Assembly: GCA_947574505.1 (NCBI GenBank)
Contig: CANPJW010000005.1
Coordinates: 29,366 to 93,365 of the forward strand
Length of the DNA stretch: 64,000 bases
Reading direction: 5' to 3'
From: an uncultured Bacteroides sp.
GTDB taxonomy: Bacteria; Bacteroidota; Bacteroidia; Bacteroidales; Bacteroidaceae
Shown: piece by piece, positions 54,855-64,000 of the stretch
Layout: every line of letters starts with the position of its first letter
Numbering within the stretch: the first letter of the stretch is position 1
Notes under the pieces: generated by a model
Database searches by the model: none
The model's input: the letters and a program-made list of their open reading frames with translations, nothing else
What the model was told of the DNA's origin: nothing
Made by a program: the position numbers and the translations under genes

Positions 54855-57800
54855 ATGGCTACGATAACTCTTCAACAATACGCAAACCAAAAGAATGCCT
54901 CAATTGATGACATTCTTATCTATGCATCACGCAAGGGCCTTTTTTTTCCGAAAGACCCCGAGTATGTGATTGACGATTTTGACCTTAGTCGGCTGGAACC
55001 TTCAAATAGCTCGGTCAACTCTTCTGTTTCACCATACGAAGAGAGTAATGCCTTTACTTTTGAGAAGTTCCTAGACCAAAATTATGCAGAAGCCAATAAA
55101 GGTAAGATGTTTAAAGCCACAGCGTCTAAGGTATTGAACTATGGTGTATACGTTCAGTTTGATGGACATATAGGCTTTATCAAATTGGATGAACTGGCTT
55201 GGGGATTTCATAATGATGCAACAAAACTGATTAAAGAGGGTGATGAGTTAGATGTTGTAATCCTTGAATTCAAAAGCAATAAAATCCAGTTAAGCAGAAA
55301 ACGACTTTTGACGGATCCGTTGGTGGAGAATGCAGACAAGTTTCCTGTAGGCTTGATAGTTGAAGGTACTGTAGTAAATACTAATAAAAAACTTGCACAT
55401 ATAGATGTAGGGTTCGGCATAAGTGCAGAGTATAAACTGACCAAAGAGTTTAAACTGACTAAAGGCTGTAAGGTTTCATGTGTGGTTGTGGATATCAACC
55501 TGTCAACCCATTGTCTGAGTGTAATAGTTCAAAAAGTTACATCTCAGCCAACAAGTACGATAACAGCAAAAAAGAAAACAGTTTCAAACGCATATGAGCC
55601 TATTATTGGCTTCGTTAAGTTCTTTGACACACAAAAAAATTTTGGTTTTATACTGGCAAACAACTATGGTGTTAGCTGTAACGAAACTGAACCTAATATG
55701 ATTATTGACTTCTATCTGACGGGAAGTGAATGGAAATCTGATTCTTATCCAAAAGATAACGAGTGGGTCATTTTTACTCCAAAATCTGGTCGTAGAGGCT
55801 GGAGTGCAATTGATGTCAAGCGAATTTCACCCGATTCGCAAACTCTTTTAAAAGCCTTTGAGTACCGCGGTAAATTTGCTAGAATTGAAGGCTTTGACAA
55901 AAAGCACGATTCATACAACATAAATGTTATAAACAAGATTGTTAGCATCCTTGCGAAAGATGGAGTTAATCAAGTTATAGTCAATACACTAACAGACTAT
56001 ATAGAACGTAGTAATGCAGACCAACGTGACGCAATAATTGACGAACTGATCTCTGATAAAGACACACGAAACTGTCTATTAAACCTAGTTGCAAGTGGCA
56101 TTGAGTTGAGTAATACTGAAGGTACTGTAAGTCTGCGTAACAAAATGGTATCATCTGTATTTGGAGAAGATCCGTATGATACCGATGTTATAGTCAAGCT
56201 GTGGAATGCAGGATATGATTTAGCAGACTATTTTGACGAATTAAGAAATGCTCTGAACTTGTGGGCGGAATCAGATTCAGGTAAAGGACGCAAATTTCTG
56301 GATTCCATCAAATTGGAAGGTTTTCAGAAGTTATATTTGGAAGAACATCTGCCACAAATCAACGACAGTCTCTTATTGTTGCTACGTAAGGTATTCGATG
56401 AGGAGAACCTCCCTTTAACACTTAAAGAAAGAATCCTCAATGCACGAATGGCAAATAGCAACTTGGATTTGTCAGAGATACAACAACTATGGACTTCCGG
56501 TTATAACTTGTCGGGCTACTATGATGTTGTCAGGACTCTTATAGCTAAGAGTATGGATGGACATAGGGCGGAGTTAAGAACCTTTCTTGGTGCTATAAAG
56601 TTGGAGGGATTGTCAGTTCTGTATTCATCAGATGCCTTAGGAACCAGCAGTAATGACTTCATACTATTCCTTCGTAGTGTATATGGTAAGAAATTTGCCG
56701 AATATCTTGCAGAGGCAGAAAATCTTAAGGATGAATATAAGGTTCTTTGTTTTCTTGATATCGTAGACATAAATTTACTGAATCGCATCTTATCTTGGGA
56801 TGCGGTTGCAACTTGGTGCAATACGCTTAAGCCCGCTCAAATTCTTGACTTTGTCAAGAATTATGTTGCGGTAGCCAATTTCGAAAGTGAGAACTTCCTG
56901 AAGAATTTGAACGCTAAGCTAGTTGCAAATGCAATCAAAACAGCCGAAGAGGCGGAACAATATCAACTGCTTAAAATACTTCCTGACGATTACGCTAGGA
57001 ATCTAGTTATAGAAGAGTTTGCTGAAACAAAGCTCTACAAGCAATTTGTGGAGGAATGGTGGAATACGGAAAAGGCTGAGGTGCCCTACGTTGTATTTGA
57101 CCTTGAAACGGATGGCGAAACAATCAAAGAGTTTGCCTTCCTTAAGGAAGATAACACGCGCAGTTATGAATCGGAAGATCAGCTCCGTTCGTTAGGTCGT
57201 GCTTTAAATCGACAGGATATCGTAGTTGGACATAATATTAAGGAATGGGATTTACCTATTCTGGCGAAGAAAGGAATCACAACCAACCAGTTTGTATGGG
57301 ATACGCTGGAAATTGAAATCCTTCTTAACCCATGCCGATATGCCTATTCTCTACACACCAAGCACAATGCAGCAGAAGATACAGAACTTACCAATGAACT
57401 GTTTTGGAATCAATTGTATCGCCTCTCAAAAGACAAATCACTTTGTGATAGCTTGAGAGATTTTTTACCAGCGCAGATTAACAATATTCTTGCCACTCTT
57501 CAGCAGGATATATATGCTGAATACTTTAAGAAGACTGCTAAAACATCCAAACAATTCTTTCAGGAATTGCGTTCTCTTGACTCAGAGTTGGAGAAAAAGC
57601 TAAAAGAGATTGCCAAACTGGGCTCAGTAAGTAACTCTGACGTGGAGCGTATACTTCTGATTGCACCCAAAAGTCTGTGGTCAAGAATAGCACAATATAT
57701 ACCTGTGCAATTTCCTTCTGACGTAACCGAAGGCTACAAGGTAATCAACAAAGAAGCCCTAGATGAACATCCGTTAGACAATAAGTTGTGGAACTGCGTA

Positions 57801-60800
57801 CTAACACGTTTCTGTGATATATGTGCTACGCCACTCTTTTGTAACTTGGCTCAGTATCTTCGTGTGGAGAACGATGGATCAGGCAAGATTACATTCACCG
57901 AAGATAATTTGGCAGAGTATCTTACCAAGCCGAAGAGTAACATAGATTGCATTGATATTGATTCGTTCTCAGACAAAAAAATGTATGAGAACAAGTATGC
58001 TCGTATCTTTACCATAGGTGCGGAACTTCAAGACCGTGTTCACAAATGCAAGGAGGCGAAAGAATGGAGTTTCAGGGAACTTATTGACAAGGAATGTAAA
58101 CTTCCCATGTCAATGGCTTCGACTAACATTGCATTATTGACAGATGCAGATAAGACAAAACTTGGTATTGTTCAATCAGAATTAACAGCAAATGTATGGG
58201 CAGAAAGACAATCTAATGGTAATTTTGCCATCTATCAGAATTTTCAATATCAGAAATATAGAAATACGTTCTTAACTCATTTCGCCCCAGTGATGCCCGA
58301 GTTGGTGCCTTGGAAACTAAAGGGACAAGATGCTACCGATTCGAAGCTATATATGGTAAAAAGTCAAGGTTCTATATTGTTAGATGCTCCATCTTTAAGG
58401 GTAAGCCCTGCTTCAACAAACAGGAAAGCATATTGGAACTACCAGATGACTTTACTAACGAAGATACATGAGCAGAATCCATTGCAGCCACTGATTTATA
58501 TAATCAATGACGATAAAGAACTTGGCAGTGTAGAGGAATATGCCCGTAGTAATGGATACTATGTACCTGCCATAGGTAGTGGCTTCCGTAAACTAGAGTA
58601 TATTGGTACCCGCAGTAATGGTTTGGTAGTTATTACAAAAGAACAGTTCTTGGCAGGAATTGGTAATTATCGCTCTGACAAGGCGTTCTGTTACGTATGG
58701 GACAATATGGATATTGACCGTTATCTCATCATGTGGGACAAACTTCCATTCGAAGGTGACTATGAGGATGGTGCAGAAAGTGATGAAGATGAAAAGTTCA
58801 AACGAACAACGGCTAGACAGTGCATACTGGCAGCATGGCCTATCTTTGAGCATTACTGCGCATTGGTGATGGCCAACCATAAGGACACTAACTTTTATAT
58901 CATAGACCCATACTTTGAGGATTATTCTGGTCTGGCAAAAACTTGTCACGCCAGGGCTTCTGTATTCACTCTATGGAACAATGAAGAAGTTTATCGTGAA
59001 TCTTTAGAAAAGGCAGGATTGTTCTTCAAGGACACACGTGGTATTGAAGAGCAGCTTGACTCTGCATATCTCAAGAAAGTAATACTTGACAGTTGGGGAT
59101 ATGAAGATTGGAGAGAAGGTCAGGAACCTATCGTTGAGCATATGCTTGAAAGGAAGGGAGATTGCATAATTTCTATTCCTACAGGAGGTGGCAAATCCAT
59201 TTTGTTCCAAGGGCCTGCGCTTGCTCGTGCCATGACTTCAAACAGATTGACACTTGTAGTGAGTCCTTTGCGAGCTCTCATACAAGATCAGGTCGAGGAA
59301 CTGCATGCGAAAGGATTTGTCTGCAACGTAGATTACCTTAGTGGTGACCGTATGCAAGCTGAAACGCAACAAATTTACCGCAGAATTCAATCAGGTGAGA
59401 TAGCTTTGCTGTATATCACTCCTGAAAGATTCCGTGTGCGTTCGTTCATGGATGTTCTTTATCAGAGACTTCAAATGGATAGGGGTCTCGAATATGTAGT
59501 CTTCGACGAGGCGCACTGTATTTCTCAATGGGGACAGGATTTCCGTCCTGATTATAGGAATGCGGTTCAGTGGTGTGTTGACATGAAAAATAGCAAGAAT
59601 GAATTTGATATAATGGTTGCCATGTTCTCTGCCACTGTGACCACCCAAGTCGAACAAGACTTCAAGTCGTATTTCCCTGACATTGTACGACTGGGACAGA
59701 AACCTGAAGAGTATAATCCTATAAGAAAGCATATTAGCATTTCTTTTTCCGTAACAAAGGGAAAGAACAAGACAGATCAAGGACATGACCTTACGGCACG
59801 TGTAAATGCCATTAAGGACTACATCGAAGACAACAAAATCGATTTTTCAAAGAGTTGCATGCTTGTATTTTGTCGCACTCATAACGAGTGTGAAGATACG
59901 GTAGAAGCACTGAATGAACTATGTAAGGCTGCGCCTGAAGGTTCTTTATTGGCTTCTTGTGCTGAACATATCAGCTTTTTTCACGCAGGCCTAGATTCAA
60001 CCCAAAGAAGCGATATCTATCGTCAGTTTAAAAACGCAGAAGAAGATCATGTGCCAGAAGACGAGCGCATAAACATACTTTGTGCGACAAAAGCCTTTGG
60101 TATGGGTATGGATATTCCCAATGTCCATTATGTAGTGCATTACAACCCACCAGCAGTCCTTGAAGATTATCTTCAGGAGGTAGGTCGTGCTGGTCGTGAT
60201 AAAGGTATGTATGAAGCTGCTTTTCCTGATCGTAGTCAGATTCCGGCTTTGTGTATAACCTCTCCTGATGATTTCAGACATTTGAAAGATTTATTGGTTC
60301 GTAGTCAGATGAGTTGGTCAGATTTAACTGATTGCAAGGATAAAATTTTGGCGTTCATTCGTAGATTCAAAACAATTGAGCAAGTAAAACTCAATCCAAT
60401 AGTCGTGCCATATAACATCTGGATTAAGAATGAAGAAAACGGCAAATTTCTAGATACAACGGCATCACGTCTTGCGTTCCATTGGCTGGAACATATTGGA
60501 TATGTTAAGTTGAAGTACCTCGACTTGGCATATTTTGACATGACTATATCAAATAGAGAATTTCCTACTCAGAATCAGAATTCAATTAATCTATTTGGAA
60601 CATCTGTCGGGTATGGCAGGCGGTATCAACAAATGCCTTCTCACGAGGCAGCTAAGCTGGTGTTCGATTATCTGAAGCTACATGCTGAGAAGTTGGAAGA
60701 GAATTCACTGTTCCCCATTTCTGAAATGCGTAGGAGCTTTAAGTCGTATAAGCTTTCGTTTGTCAAAATCATGAATGCCATTCTGGATTGCATGAAGTGT

Positions 60801-63800
60801 AATCTCCTGACACTAAACGAACAGATGCGTTGTGAACTTAAGGCGCGTCGTTATGGAGAGACGAGATATATGGTTAAGCATAACCAGAATATTTTCGCAC
60901 TTCATATCGCAATGGATGGAATACGGAAACTGTTGTCTGATTGCAAGATAGGTGTGGAGCGAGAACTTGATATGAATGAGCGTGAATACATTCAACGTCA
61001 TCTAATGGATGAGGTCAATTATGATGGACTCTTGAAAACAGAGACTAAAAAACGCAGAAAGAAAGAAGAGACTATAATATATATGCCATGGAAGGATGAA
61101 CACAGTAATCCTCCCAAAGGCTGCGTGACCAAGGCCGATACCTTTAAGAACGATATACAGAAAAGAGTTGCCGTGGGAATGTTTAACATCCTGCGATATG
61201 TACCAGGTGTGACCTTCCGTATAATAAAGACGGAAGAGGATGTGCTGTATCATATTATGGTGAAGGATGAGCGATGGAAGGATTTTGTCGATAATATGGA
61301 AACTGATTGTTTGGAATGGCTTCGCTTCATCACAGAAAATACTGGAGCATTCTGTTGGGCAGAGAAGTTGCTGGAAATGAACTTTCATGATGATGGTGAT
61401 AAGTTCGGATATTTCGACAAACTGCTTTCAGTTCTTAGAATACTCTCATATATAGAGCACACTCCATTGATGAATACAGGTATAGAGGTTCAAGCCACAG
61501 AGTTCACTGAATCTCCTATCGATGAAGGTATTGACGAAAAGTCACCCATGCACGATTATCGAAAAGAATTTGATACACTTGAGAAAGTAAAGAAGGTCAG
61601 ACTCACTGCGATGAATATATTCTCTATGCTTCCAAGTGAAAAGCAAAGCGAATATATTCGTAAATATTTTATGTGCAGAAACTATGAAGACTATTTGGCC
61701 TTGGTGGGCGACTATGCACCTGAAAATTCCAACATCCTTAACGAACTTACCGAAGAGGCTTTGAAGATGGAAGAAGATAAACTAAAGGGCAACCAAGAGC
61801 AGCTGAGCATATACAATCAGCCTCGAAACGTAAATGTGAATGTACTTGCCGGACCGGGGTCTGGTAAGACACATGTCCTTACACTGCGCTGTGCCAAACT
61901 TATCTACAAAGAACATGTAGTGCCGAGCCATATTCTTGTCTTGGCATACAATCGTGCTGTGGTTGTTGAACTAAGGAATCGGCTGGACAGTTTGTTTACC
62001 AAACTGGGATTGAGTCGTATCGGGCATCTGTTGCACGTACATACATTTCATGCACTTGCAAAAATCTGCATGGGTGGAAAATTAGACAATCTCCCAACAG
62101 AGTTGTGGGAACAACATTTTCTTAATTTTGTAAAGAATGACGCTGCTGCGTTTCAAGCTATATTCCCCCAAATTGAGTATGTGTTGGTTGATGAGTTCCA
62201 AGATATTACGAATCCACGTCTAGAAACATTGTTTGCTATCCATAATTTGTTTCCAGATGCGAAATTCTTTACTATTGGTGATATAAACCAAAGTATCTAT
62301 GGCTTTGATAGAGTTCCTAAAGACAATTGGGGACGACCTATAAGTTTAACGCCTGAACAGTATGCACAGGTATTGAATCCTCAACCCTATTATGATAGGC
62401 TGAATAACGCGTTGGCTCCTGTTCAGTTGGGTATGTTCACGAACTATAGATCATACCAAAAGATTTTGGATTGTGCTGCAATATTCATTCCAGAAGAGCG
62501 TAAGCATAATCTTCCAAAATCTTCTGCAGAACTCATGAAAAATGAGCCACAAGAGCCATATACAATATTCACAGATGCTAGCTCGGCAGGTTCATCATGG
62601 AATGAAGATCTGCCTTCATTTGTTGCCAATGTATTGCAAAATAATGAAAAGGCTAAGATAAATGGTGAGGACTATAAAATCTTCAAGACTATTGCTGTCT
62701 TCTTTAGGACAAACAACGAAGTATATCAAGGTTATGCCTTGATAAGAAACACTCTGCCCGATGGTGTAAGAATCAGAATACAAGGTGCTAGTGTTTGTGA
62801 ACTTTGGCGTGAAAGGGAAATTTATAGCCTGATCGATTTGCTGCAAAAATATCCTGCAATAGAATTAGAATCAGAAACAGGCGAACGTATGAAAACTTAT
62901 CTCCAAAAGCTAATGACTGATCATCCTTGCTGGAGCCAGTTCTACATCGACATAGCCTACACTCTTGTGCTAAACTATCTTGAGTCTATTAGAACGGATG
63001 AAGATGTCCATACATATGGAGATCTTGCATCGTATATTATGGATGTAGCAGGAAATGATGATGGCGGTCAGGTGTATAAGATTTATGACAAGTTCAAGAA
63101 TGAGCGTATACTTAAAGAAGATAAACTTACCATCATTCTTACAACGATGCACAAGGTTAAAGGTCTTGAATTTGATGCGGTTATTATAACTCCATCATAT
63201 ATCGGGCTACCTTTGAAACTACGTCGTGTATATCAACCGGGCCAAGCCATAGTAATTGACGATGCGGCAGATATAGAAGAAGAGCGAAGGCTGATGTTCG
63301 TTGCTTATACTCGTGCAAAGAAATATCTGCATGTGTATAAGGGAGACCGAGAATGTGCCTTGGAACAGAGTAACATTTATACCACAGATAATCAGTCTGA
63401 GGCTCTTATCTTTGAGAAAGAACCTGGTCTTGATAAATATTATTTGTCGTATACAACGTCAGATGGCATGCAACAACCTGGTAGATGTGCAGAATATATA
63501 GAAAAAGAAGTTAAAATAGACGATCCTGTTAATATTGTACGTTATAAAGACGGCAAATACTATCTATATCATAACAATCATTATATTGGACGTTTGTCGG
63601 GTGGAAGTAGAATAGCCAAGATGGCTAGTGAAAATAATCTTGAACGCATTAATGGTTTTTTTGTCAGCGACATAAGTGCTTGGAGACTGGAAGACAGTAA
63701 AAAAGCAGACGAAAAAAGTGGTACAGATTTTACTCGAAGTTGGCAATCAATTGCTCATAGAAAAGGTTATGTACTTATTGTACAGATAGCAGGTATTGGA

Positions 63801-63806
63801 CAATAA
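54855..63806 (+). CDS. Giant multidomain protein: S1-S1-CSD-DEDDh exonuclease-RecQ-UvrD
   Basis: A 2983-residue cytoplasmic protein in one uninterrupted frame. S1-like domains lie at about 80-150 and 164-229. A cold-shock-like domain with a KNFGFI RNP motif is at 250-325. A helical region follows. A DEDDh 3'-5' exonuclease is built from D749, E751 (FDLETDGE), D799 (HNIKEWD), H837 and D842. A RecQ-type SF2 helicase has K1447 (PTGGGKS), DEAHC at 1551-1555 and QEVGRAGRD from 1774. No four-Cys zinc site follows it. A UvrD-type SF1 helicase has K2338 (GPGSGKT), DEFQD at 2446-2450 and TMHKVKGLEFD near 2765. All catalytic motifs look intact. A role in defence or RNA-DNA hybrid processing is inferred from architecture and its regulator neighbour. 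I know no established name for this protein. Confidence 0.88.
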   Translation: MATITLQQYANQKNASIDDILIYASRKGLFFPKDPEYVIDDFDLSRLEPSNSSVNSSVSPYEESNAFTFEKFLDQNYAEANKGKMFKATASKVLNYGVYVQFDGHIGFIKLDELAWGFHNDATKLIKEGDELDVVILEFKSNKIQLSRKRLLTDPLVENADKFPVGLIVEGTVVNTNKKLAHIDVGFGISAEYKLTKEFKLTKGCKVSCVVVDINLSTHCLSVIVQKVTSQPTSTITAKKKTVSNAYEPIIGFVKFFDTQKNFGFILANNYGVSCNETEPNMIIDFYLTGSEWKSDSYPKDNEWVIFTPKSGRRGWSAIDVKRISPDSQTLLKAFEYRGKFARIEGFDKKHDSYNINVINKIVSILAKDGVNQVIVNTLTDYIERSNADQRDAIIDELISDKDTRNCLLNLVASGIELSNTEGTVSLRNKMVSSVFGEDPYDTDVIVKLWNAGYDLADYFDELRNALNLWAESDSGKGRKFLDSIKLEGFQKLYLEEHLPQINDSLLLLLRKVFDEENLPLTLKERILNARMANSNLDLSEIQQLWTSGYNLSGYYDVVRTLIAKSMDGHRAELRTFLGAIKLEGLSVLYSSDALGTSSNDFILFLRSVYGKKFAEYLAEAENLKDEYKVLCFLDIVDINLLNRILSWDAVATWCNTLKPAQILDFVKNYVAVANFESENFLKNLNAKLVANAIKTAEEAEQYQLLKILPDDYARNLVIEEFAETKLYKQFVEEWWNTEKAEVPYVVFDLETDGETIKEFAFLKEDNTRSYESEDQLRSLGRALNRQDIVVGHNIKEWDLPILAKKGITTNQFVWDTLEIEILLNPCRYAYSLHTKHNAAEDTELTNELFWNQLYRLSKDKSLCDSLRDFLPAQINNILATLQQDIYAEYFKKTAKTSKQFFQELRSLDSELEKKLKEIAKLGSVSNSDVERILLIAPKSLWSRIAQYIPVQFPSDVTEGYKVINKEALDEHPLDNKLWNCVLTRFCDICATPLFCNLAQYLRVENDGSGKITFTEDNLAEYLTKPKSNIDCIDIDSFSDKKMYENKYARIFTIGAELQDRVHKCKEAKEWSFRELIDKECKLPMSMASTNIALLTDADKTKLGIVQSELTANVWAERQSNGNFAIYQNFQYQKYRNTFLTHFAPVMPELVPWKLKGQDATDSKLYMVKSQGSILLDAPSLRVSPASTNRKAYWNYQMTLLTKIHEQNPLQPLIYIINDDKELGSVEEYARSNGYYVPAIGSGFRKLEYIGTRSNGLVVITKEQFLAGIGNYRSDKAFCYVWDNMDIDRYLIMWDKLPFEGDYEDGAESDEDEKFKRTTARQCILAAWPIFEHYCALVMANHKDTNFYIIDPYFEDYSGLAKTCHARASVFTLWNNEEVYRESLEKAGLFFKDTRGIEEQLDSAYLKKVILDSWGYEDWREGQEPIVEHMLERKGDCIISIPTGGGKSILFQGPALARAMTSNRLTLVVSPLRALIQDQVEELHAKGFVCNVDYLSGDRMQAETQQIYRRIQSGEIALLYITPERFRVRSFMDVLYQRLQMDRGLEYVVFDEAHCISQWGQDFRPDYRNAVQWCVDMKNSKNEFDIMVAMFSATVTTQVEQDFKSYFPDIVRLGQKPEEYNPIRKHISISFSVTKGKNKTDQGHDLTARVNAIKDYIEDNKIDFSKSCMLVFCRTHNECEDTVEALNELCKAAPEGSLLASCAEHISFFHAGLDSTQRSDIYRQFKNAEEDHVPEDERINILCATKAFGMGMDIPNVHYVVHYNPPAVLEDYLQEVGRAGRDKGMYEAAFPDRSQIPALCITSPDDFRHLKDLLVRSQMSWSDLTDCKDKILAFIRRFKTIEQVKLNPIVVPYNIWIKNEENGKFLDTTASRLAFHWLEHIGYVKLKYLDLAYFDMTISNREFPTQNQNSINLFGTSVGYGRRYQQMPSHEAAKLVFDYLKLHAEKLEENSLFPISEMRRSFKSYKLSFVKIMNAILDCMKCNLLTLNEQMRCELKARRYGETRYMVKHNQNIFALHIAMDGIRKLLSDCKIGVERELDMNEREYIQRHLMDEVNYDGLLKTETKKRRKKEETIIYMPWKDEHSNPPKGCVTKADTFKNDIQKRVAVGMFNILRYVPGVTFRIIKTEEDVLYHIMVKDERWKDFVDNMETDCLEWLRFITENTGAFCWAEKLLEMNFHDDGDKFGYFDKLLSVLRILSYIEHTPLMNTGIEVQATEFTESPIDEGIDEKSPMHDYRKEFDTLEKVKKVRLTAMNIFSMLPSEKQSEYIRKYFMCRNYEDYLALVGDYAPENSNILNELTEEALKMEEDKLKGNQEQLSIYNQPRNVNVNVLAGPGSGKTHVLTLRCAKLIYKEHVVPSHILVLAYNRAVVVELRNRLDSLFTKLGLSRIGHLLHVHTFHALAKICMGGKLDNLPTELWEQHFLNFVKNDAAAFQAIFPQIEYVLVDEFQDITNPRLETLFAIHNLFPDAKFFTIGDINQSIYGFDRVPKDNWGRPISLTPEQYAQVLNPQPYYDRLNNALAPVQLGMFTNYRSYQKILDCAAIFIPEERKHNLPKSSAELMKNEPQEPYTIFTDASSAGSSWNEDLPSFVANVLQNNEKAKINGEDYKIFKTIAVFFRTNNEVYQGYALIRNTLPDGVRIRIQGASVCELWREREIYSLIDLLQKYPAIELESETGERMKTYLQKLMTDHPCWSQFYIDIAYTLVLNYLESIRTDEDVHTYGDLASYIMDVAGNDDGGQVYKIYDKFKNERILKEDKLTIILTTMHKVKGLEFDAVIITPSYIGLPLKLRRVYQPGQAIVIDDAADIEEERRLMFVAYTRAKKYLHVYKGDRECALEQSNIYTTDNQSEALIFEKEPGLDKYYLSYTTSDGMQQPGRCAEYIEKEVKIDDPVNIVRYKDGKYYLYHNNHYIGRLSGGSRIAKMASENNLERINGFFVSDISAWRLEDSKKADEKSGTDFTRSWQSIAHRKGYVLIVQIAGIGQ

Positions 63807-63817
63807 ATCAATAAGTT

Positions 63818-63970
63818 ATGAATCAAATAAAAGAAAGACTACAGAAAGACTACAATCTCGCGGTTGTATTCTTTAATGACAAAGATTATGAATCTTTCTT
63901 CGTTCACATACGACCATCCATTGAACTTATCTGTAAGTTTATTATTTTACCCCAATTCGGGATAAAATAG
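63818..63970 (+). CDS. Truncated start of a third operon gene
   Basis: ATG at 63818, 11 bp after the giant gene's stop, opens a 50-codon frame ending in TAG. The first 40 residues (MNQIKERLQKDYNLAVVFFN, then DKDYESFFVHIRPSIELICK) look like the amphipathic N-terminus of a real helical protein. The remaining ten come from a sequence that looks like a transposon end. The native gene was therefore probably longer and is interrupted here. Its family is not recognised. The tight spacing implies it belonged to the same operon as the XRE and giant genes. Confidence 0.55.
   Translation: MNQIKERLQKDYNLAVVFFNDKDYESFFVHIRPSIELICKFIILPQFGIK
63944..63968. mobile_element. Candidate insertion sequence end
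   Basis: ATTTTA-c-CCC-AATTC-GGG-a-TAAAAT is a near-perfect inverted repeat lying exactly where the preceding coding sequence loses its character. It resembles the terminal repeat of an insertion sequence, perhaps IS982-like given the remnant at 54247-54485. The element would continue beyond the right edge, so no transposase is visible. Confidence 0.35.
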
Positions 63971-64000
63971 CGATTAGTTGCATGTTAAGACAGATACATG

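Noticed and set aside
54855..63806. Artefactual fusion of several genes
   Set aside because: The frame is free of stops for 2983 codons, with no internal homopolymer shift needed, and the linkers have normal coding character.
1..64000. tRNA, rRNA or riboswitch genes
   Set aside because: No cloverleaf, rRNA signature or recognisable riboswitch core was found by eye; a covariance-model scan was not possible.

Overview
The window looks like chromosome of a gut Bacteroidales bacterium, most likely the Bacteroides/Phocaeicola group (P. vulgatus or dorei-like; species not provable here). Reasons: SusC/SusD pairs, a hybrid two-component regulator with a beta-propeller sensor, ECF-sigma/FecR/SusC signalling, Porin_O_P, an anaerobic sulfatase maturase, promoters of the Bacteroides TTTG / TAnnTTTG type and weak ribosome binding sites.

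Positions 1-16 kb are mostly housekeeping. They hold a phosphate-scavenging pair (class A acid phosphatase, phosphate-selective porin), the sulfatase maturase chuR/anSME, rpmH (minus strand), efp, a family 2 glycosyltransferase, radC, a DUF59 iron-sulfur assembly protein, lpxH, the acetate genes pta-ackA (minus strand), an LrgA/LrgB-like membrane pair, a DUF2156 plus GNAT acyltransferase pair, cdaA-folP (minus strand) and then murF.

Positions 17.8-46.1 kb are carbohydrate acquisition. First comes a two-gene set: a BNR_4 propeller enzyme and a fused GH105-DUF2264(GH154) enzyme. A DUF3810 membrane metallopeptidase and a 1350-residue HTCS regulator (minus strand) follow. Then a polysaccharide utilization locus runs susC-susD-susC-susD-surface glycan binding protein-GH16-GH43_24-GH43, facing a third, convergent susD-susC pair. 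GH16, GH43_24 (exo-beta-1,3-galactanase family), the BNR_4/GH145-like protein and GH105/GH154 together suggest arabinogalactan or another beta-1,3-galactan with uronic acid caps. That target is an inference.

Positions 46.6-54 kb hold a Pif1-like helicase whose HTH tail is split off at an A9 tract, then an ECF sigma factor, a FecR anti-sigma factor and an STN-type SusC that stops early with no SusD behind it. A decayed IS982-like transposase fragment lies at the break.

Positions 54.6-64 kb are an accessory island: a small XRE-type regulator, one 2983-residue protein combining two S1 domains, a cold-shock domain, a DEDDh exonuclease, a RecQ-type SF2 helicase and a UvrD-type SF1 helicase, and the start of a third gene that appears cut by a transposon end. 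This is the best candidate for an undescribed defence or nucleic-acid surveillance system. Three arrays of short palindromes with a 22-bp period, each of different sequence and each downstream of a gene, are the most unusual non-coding signal.
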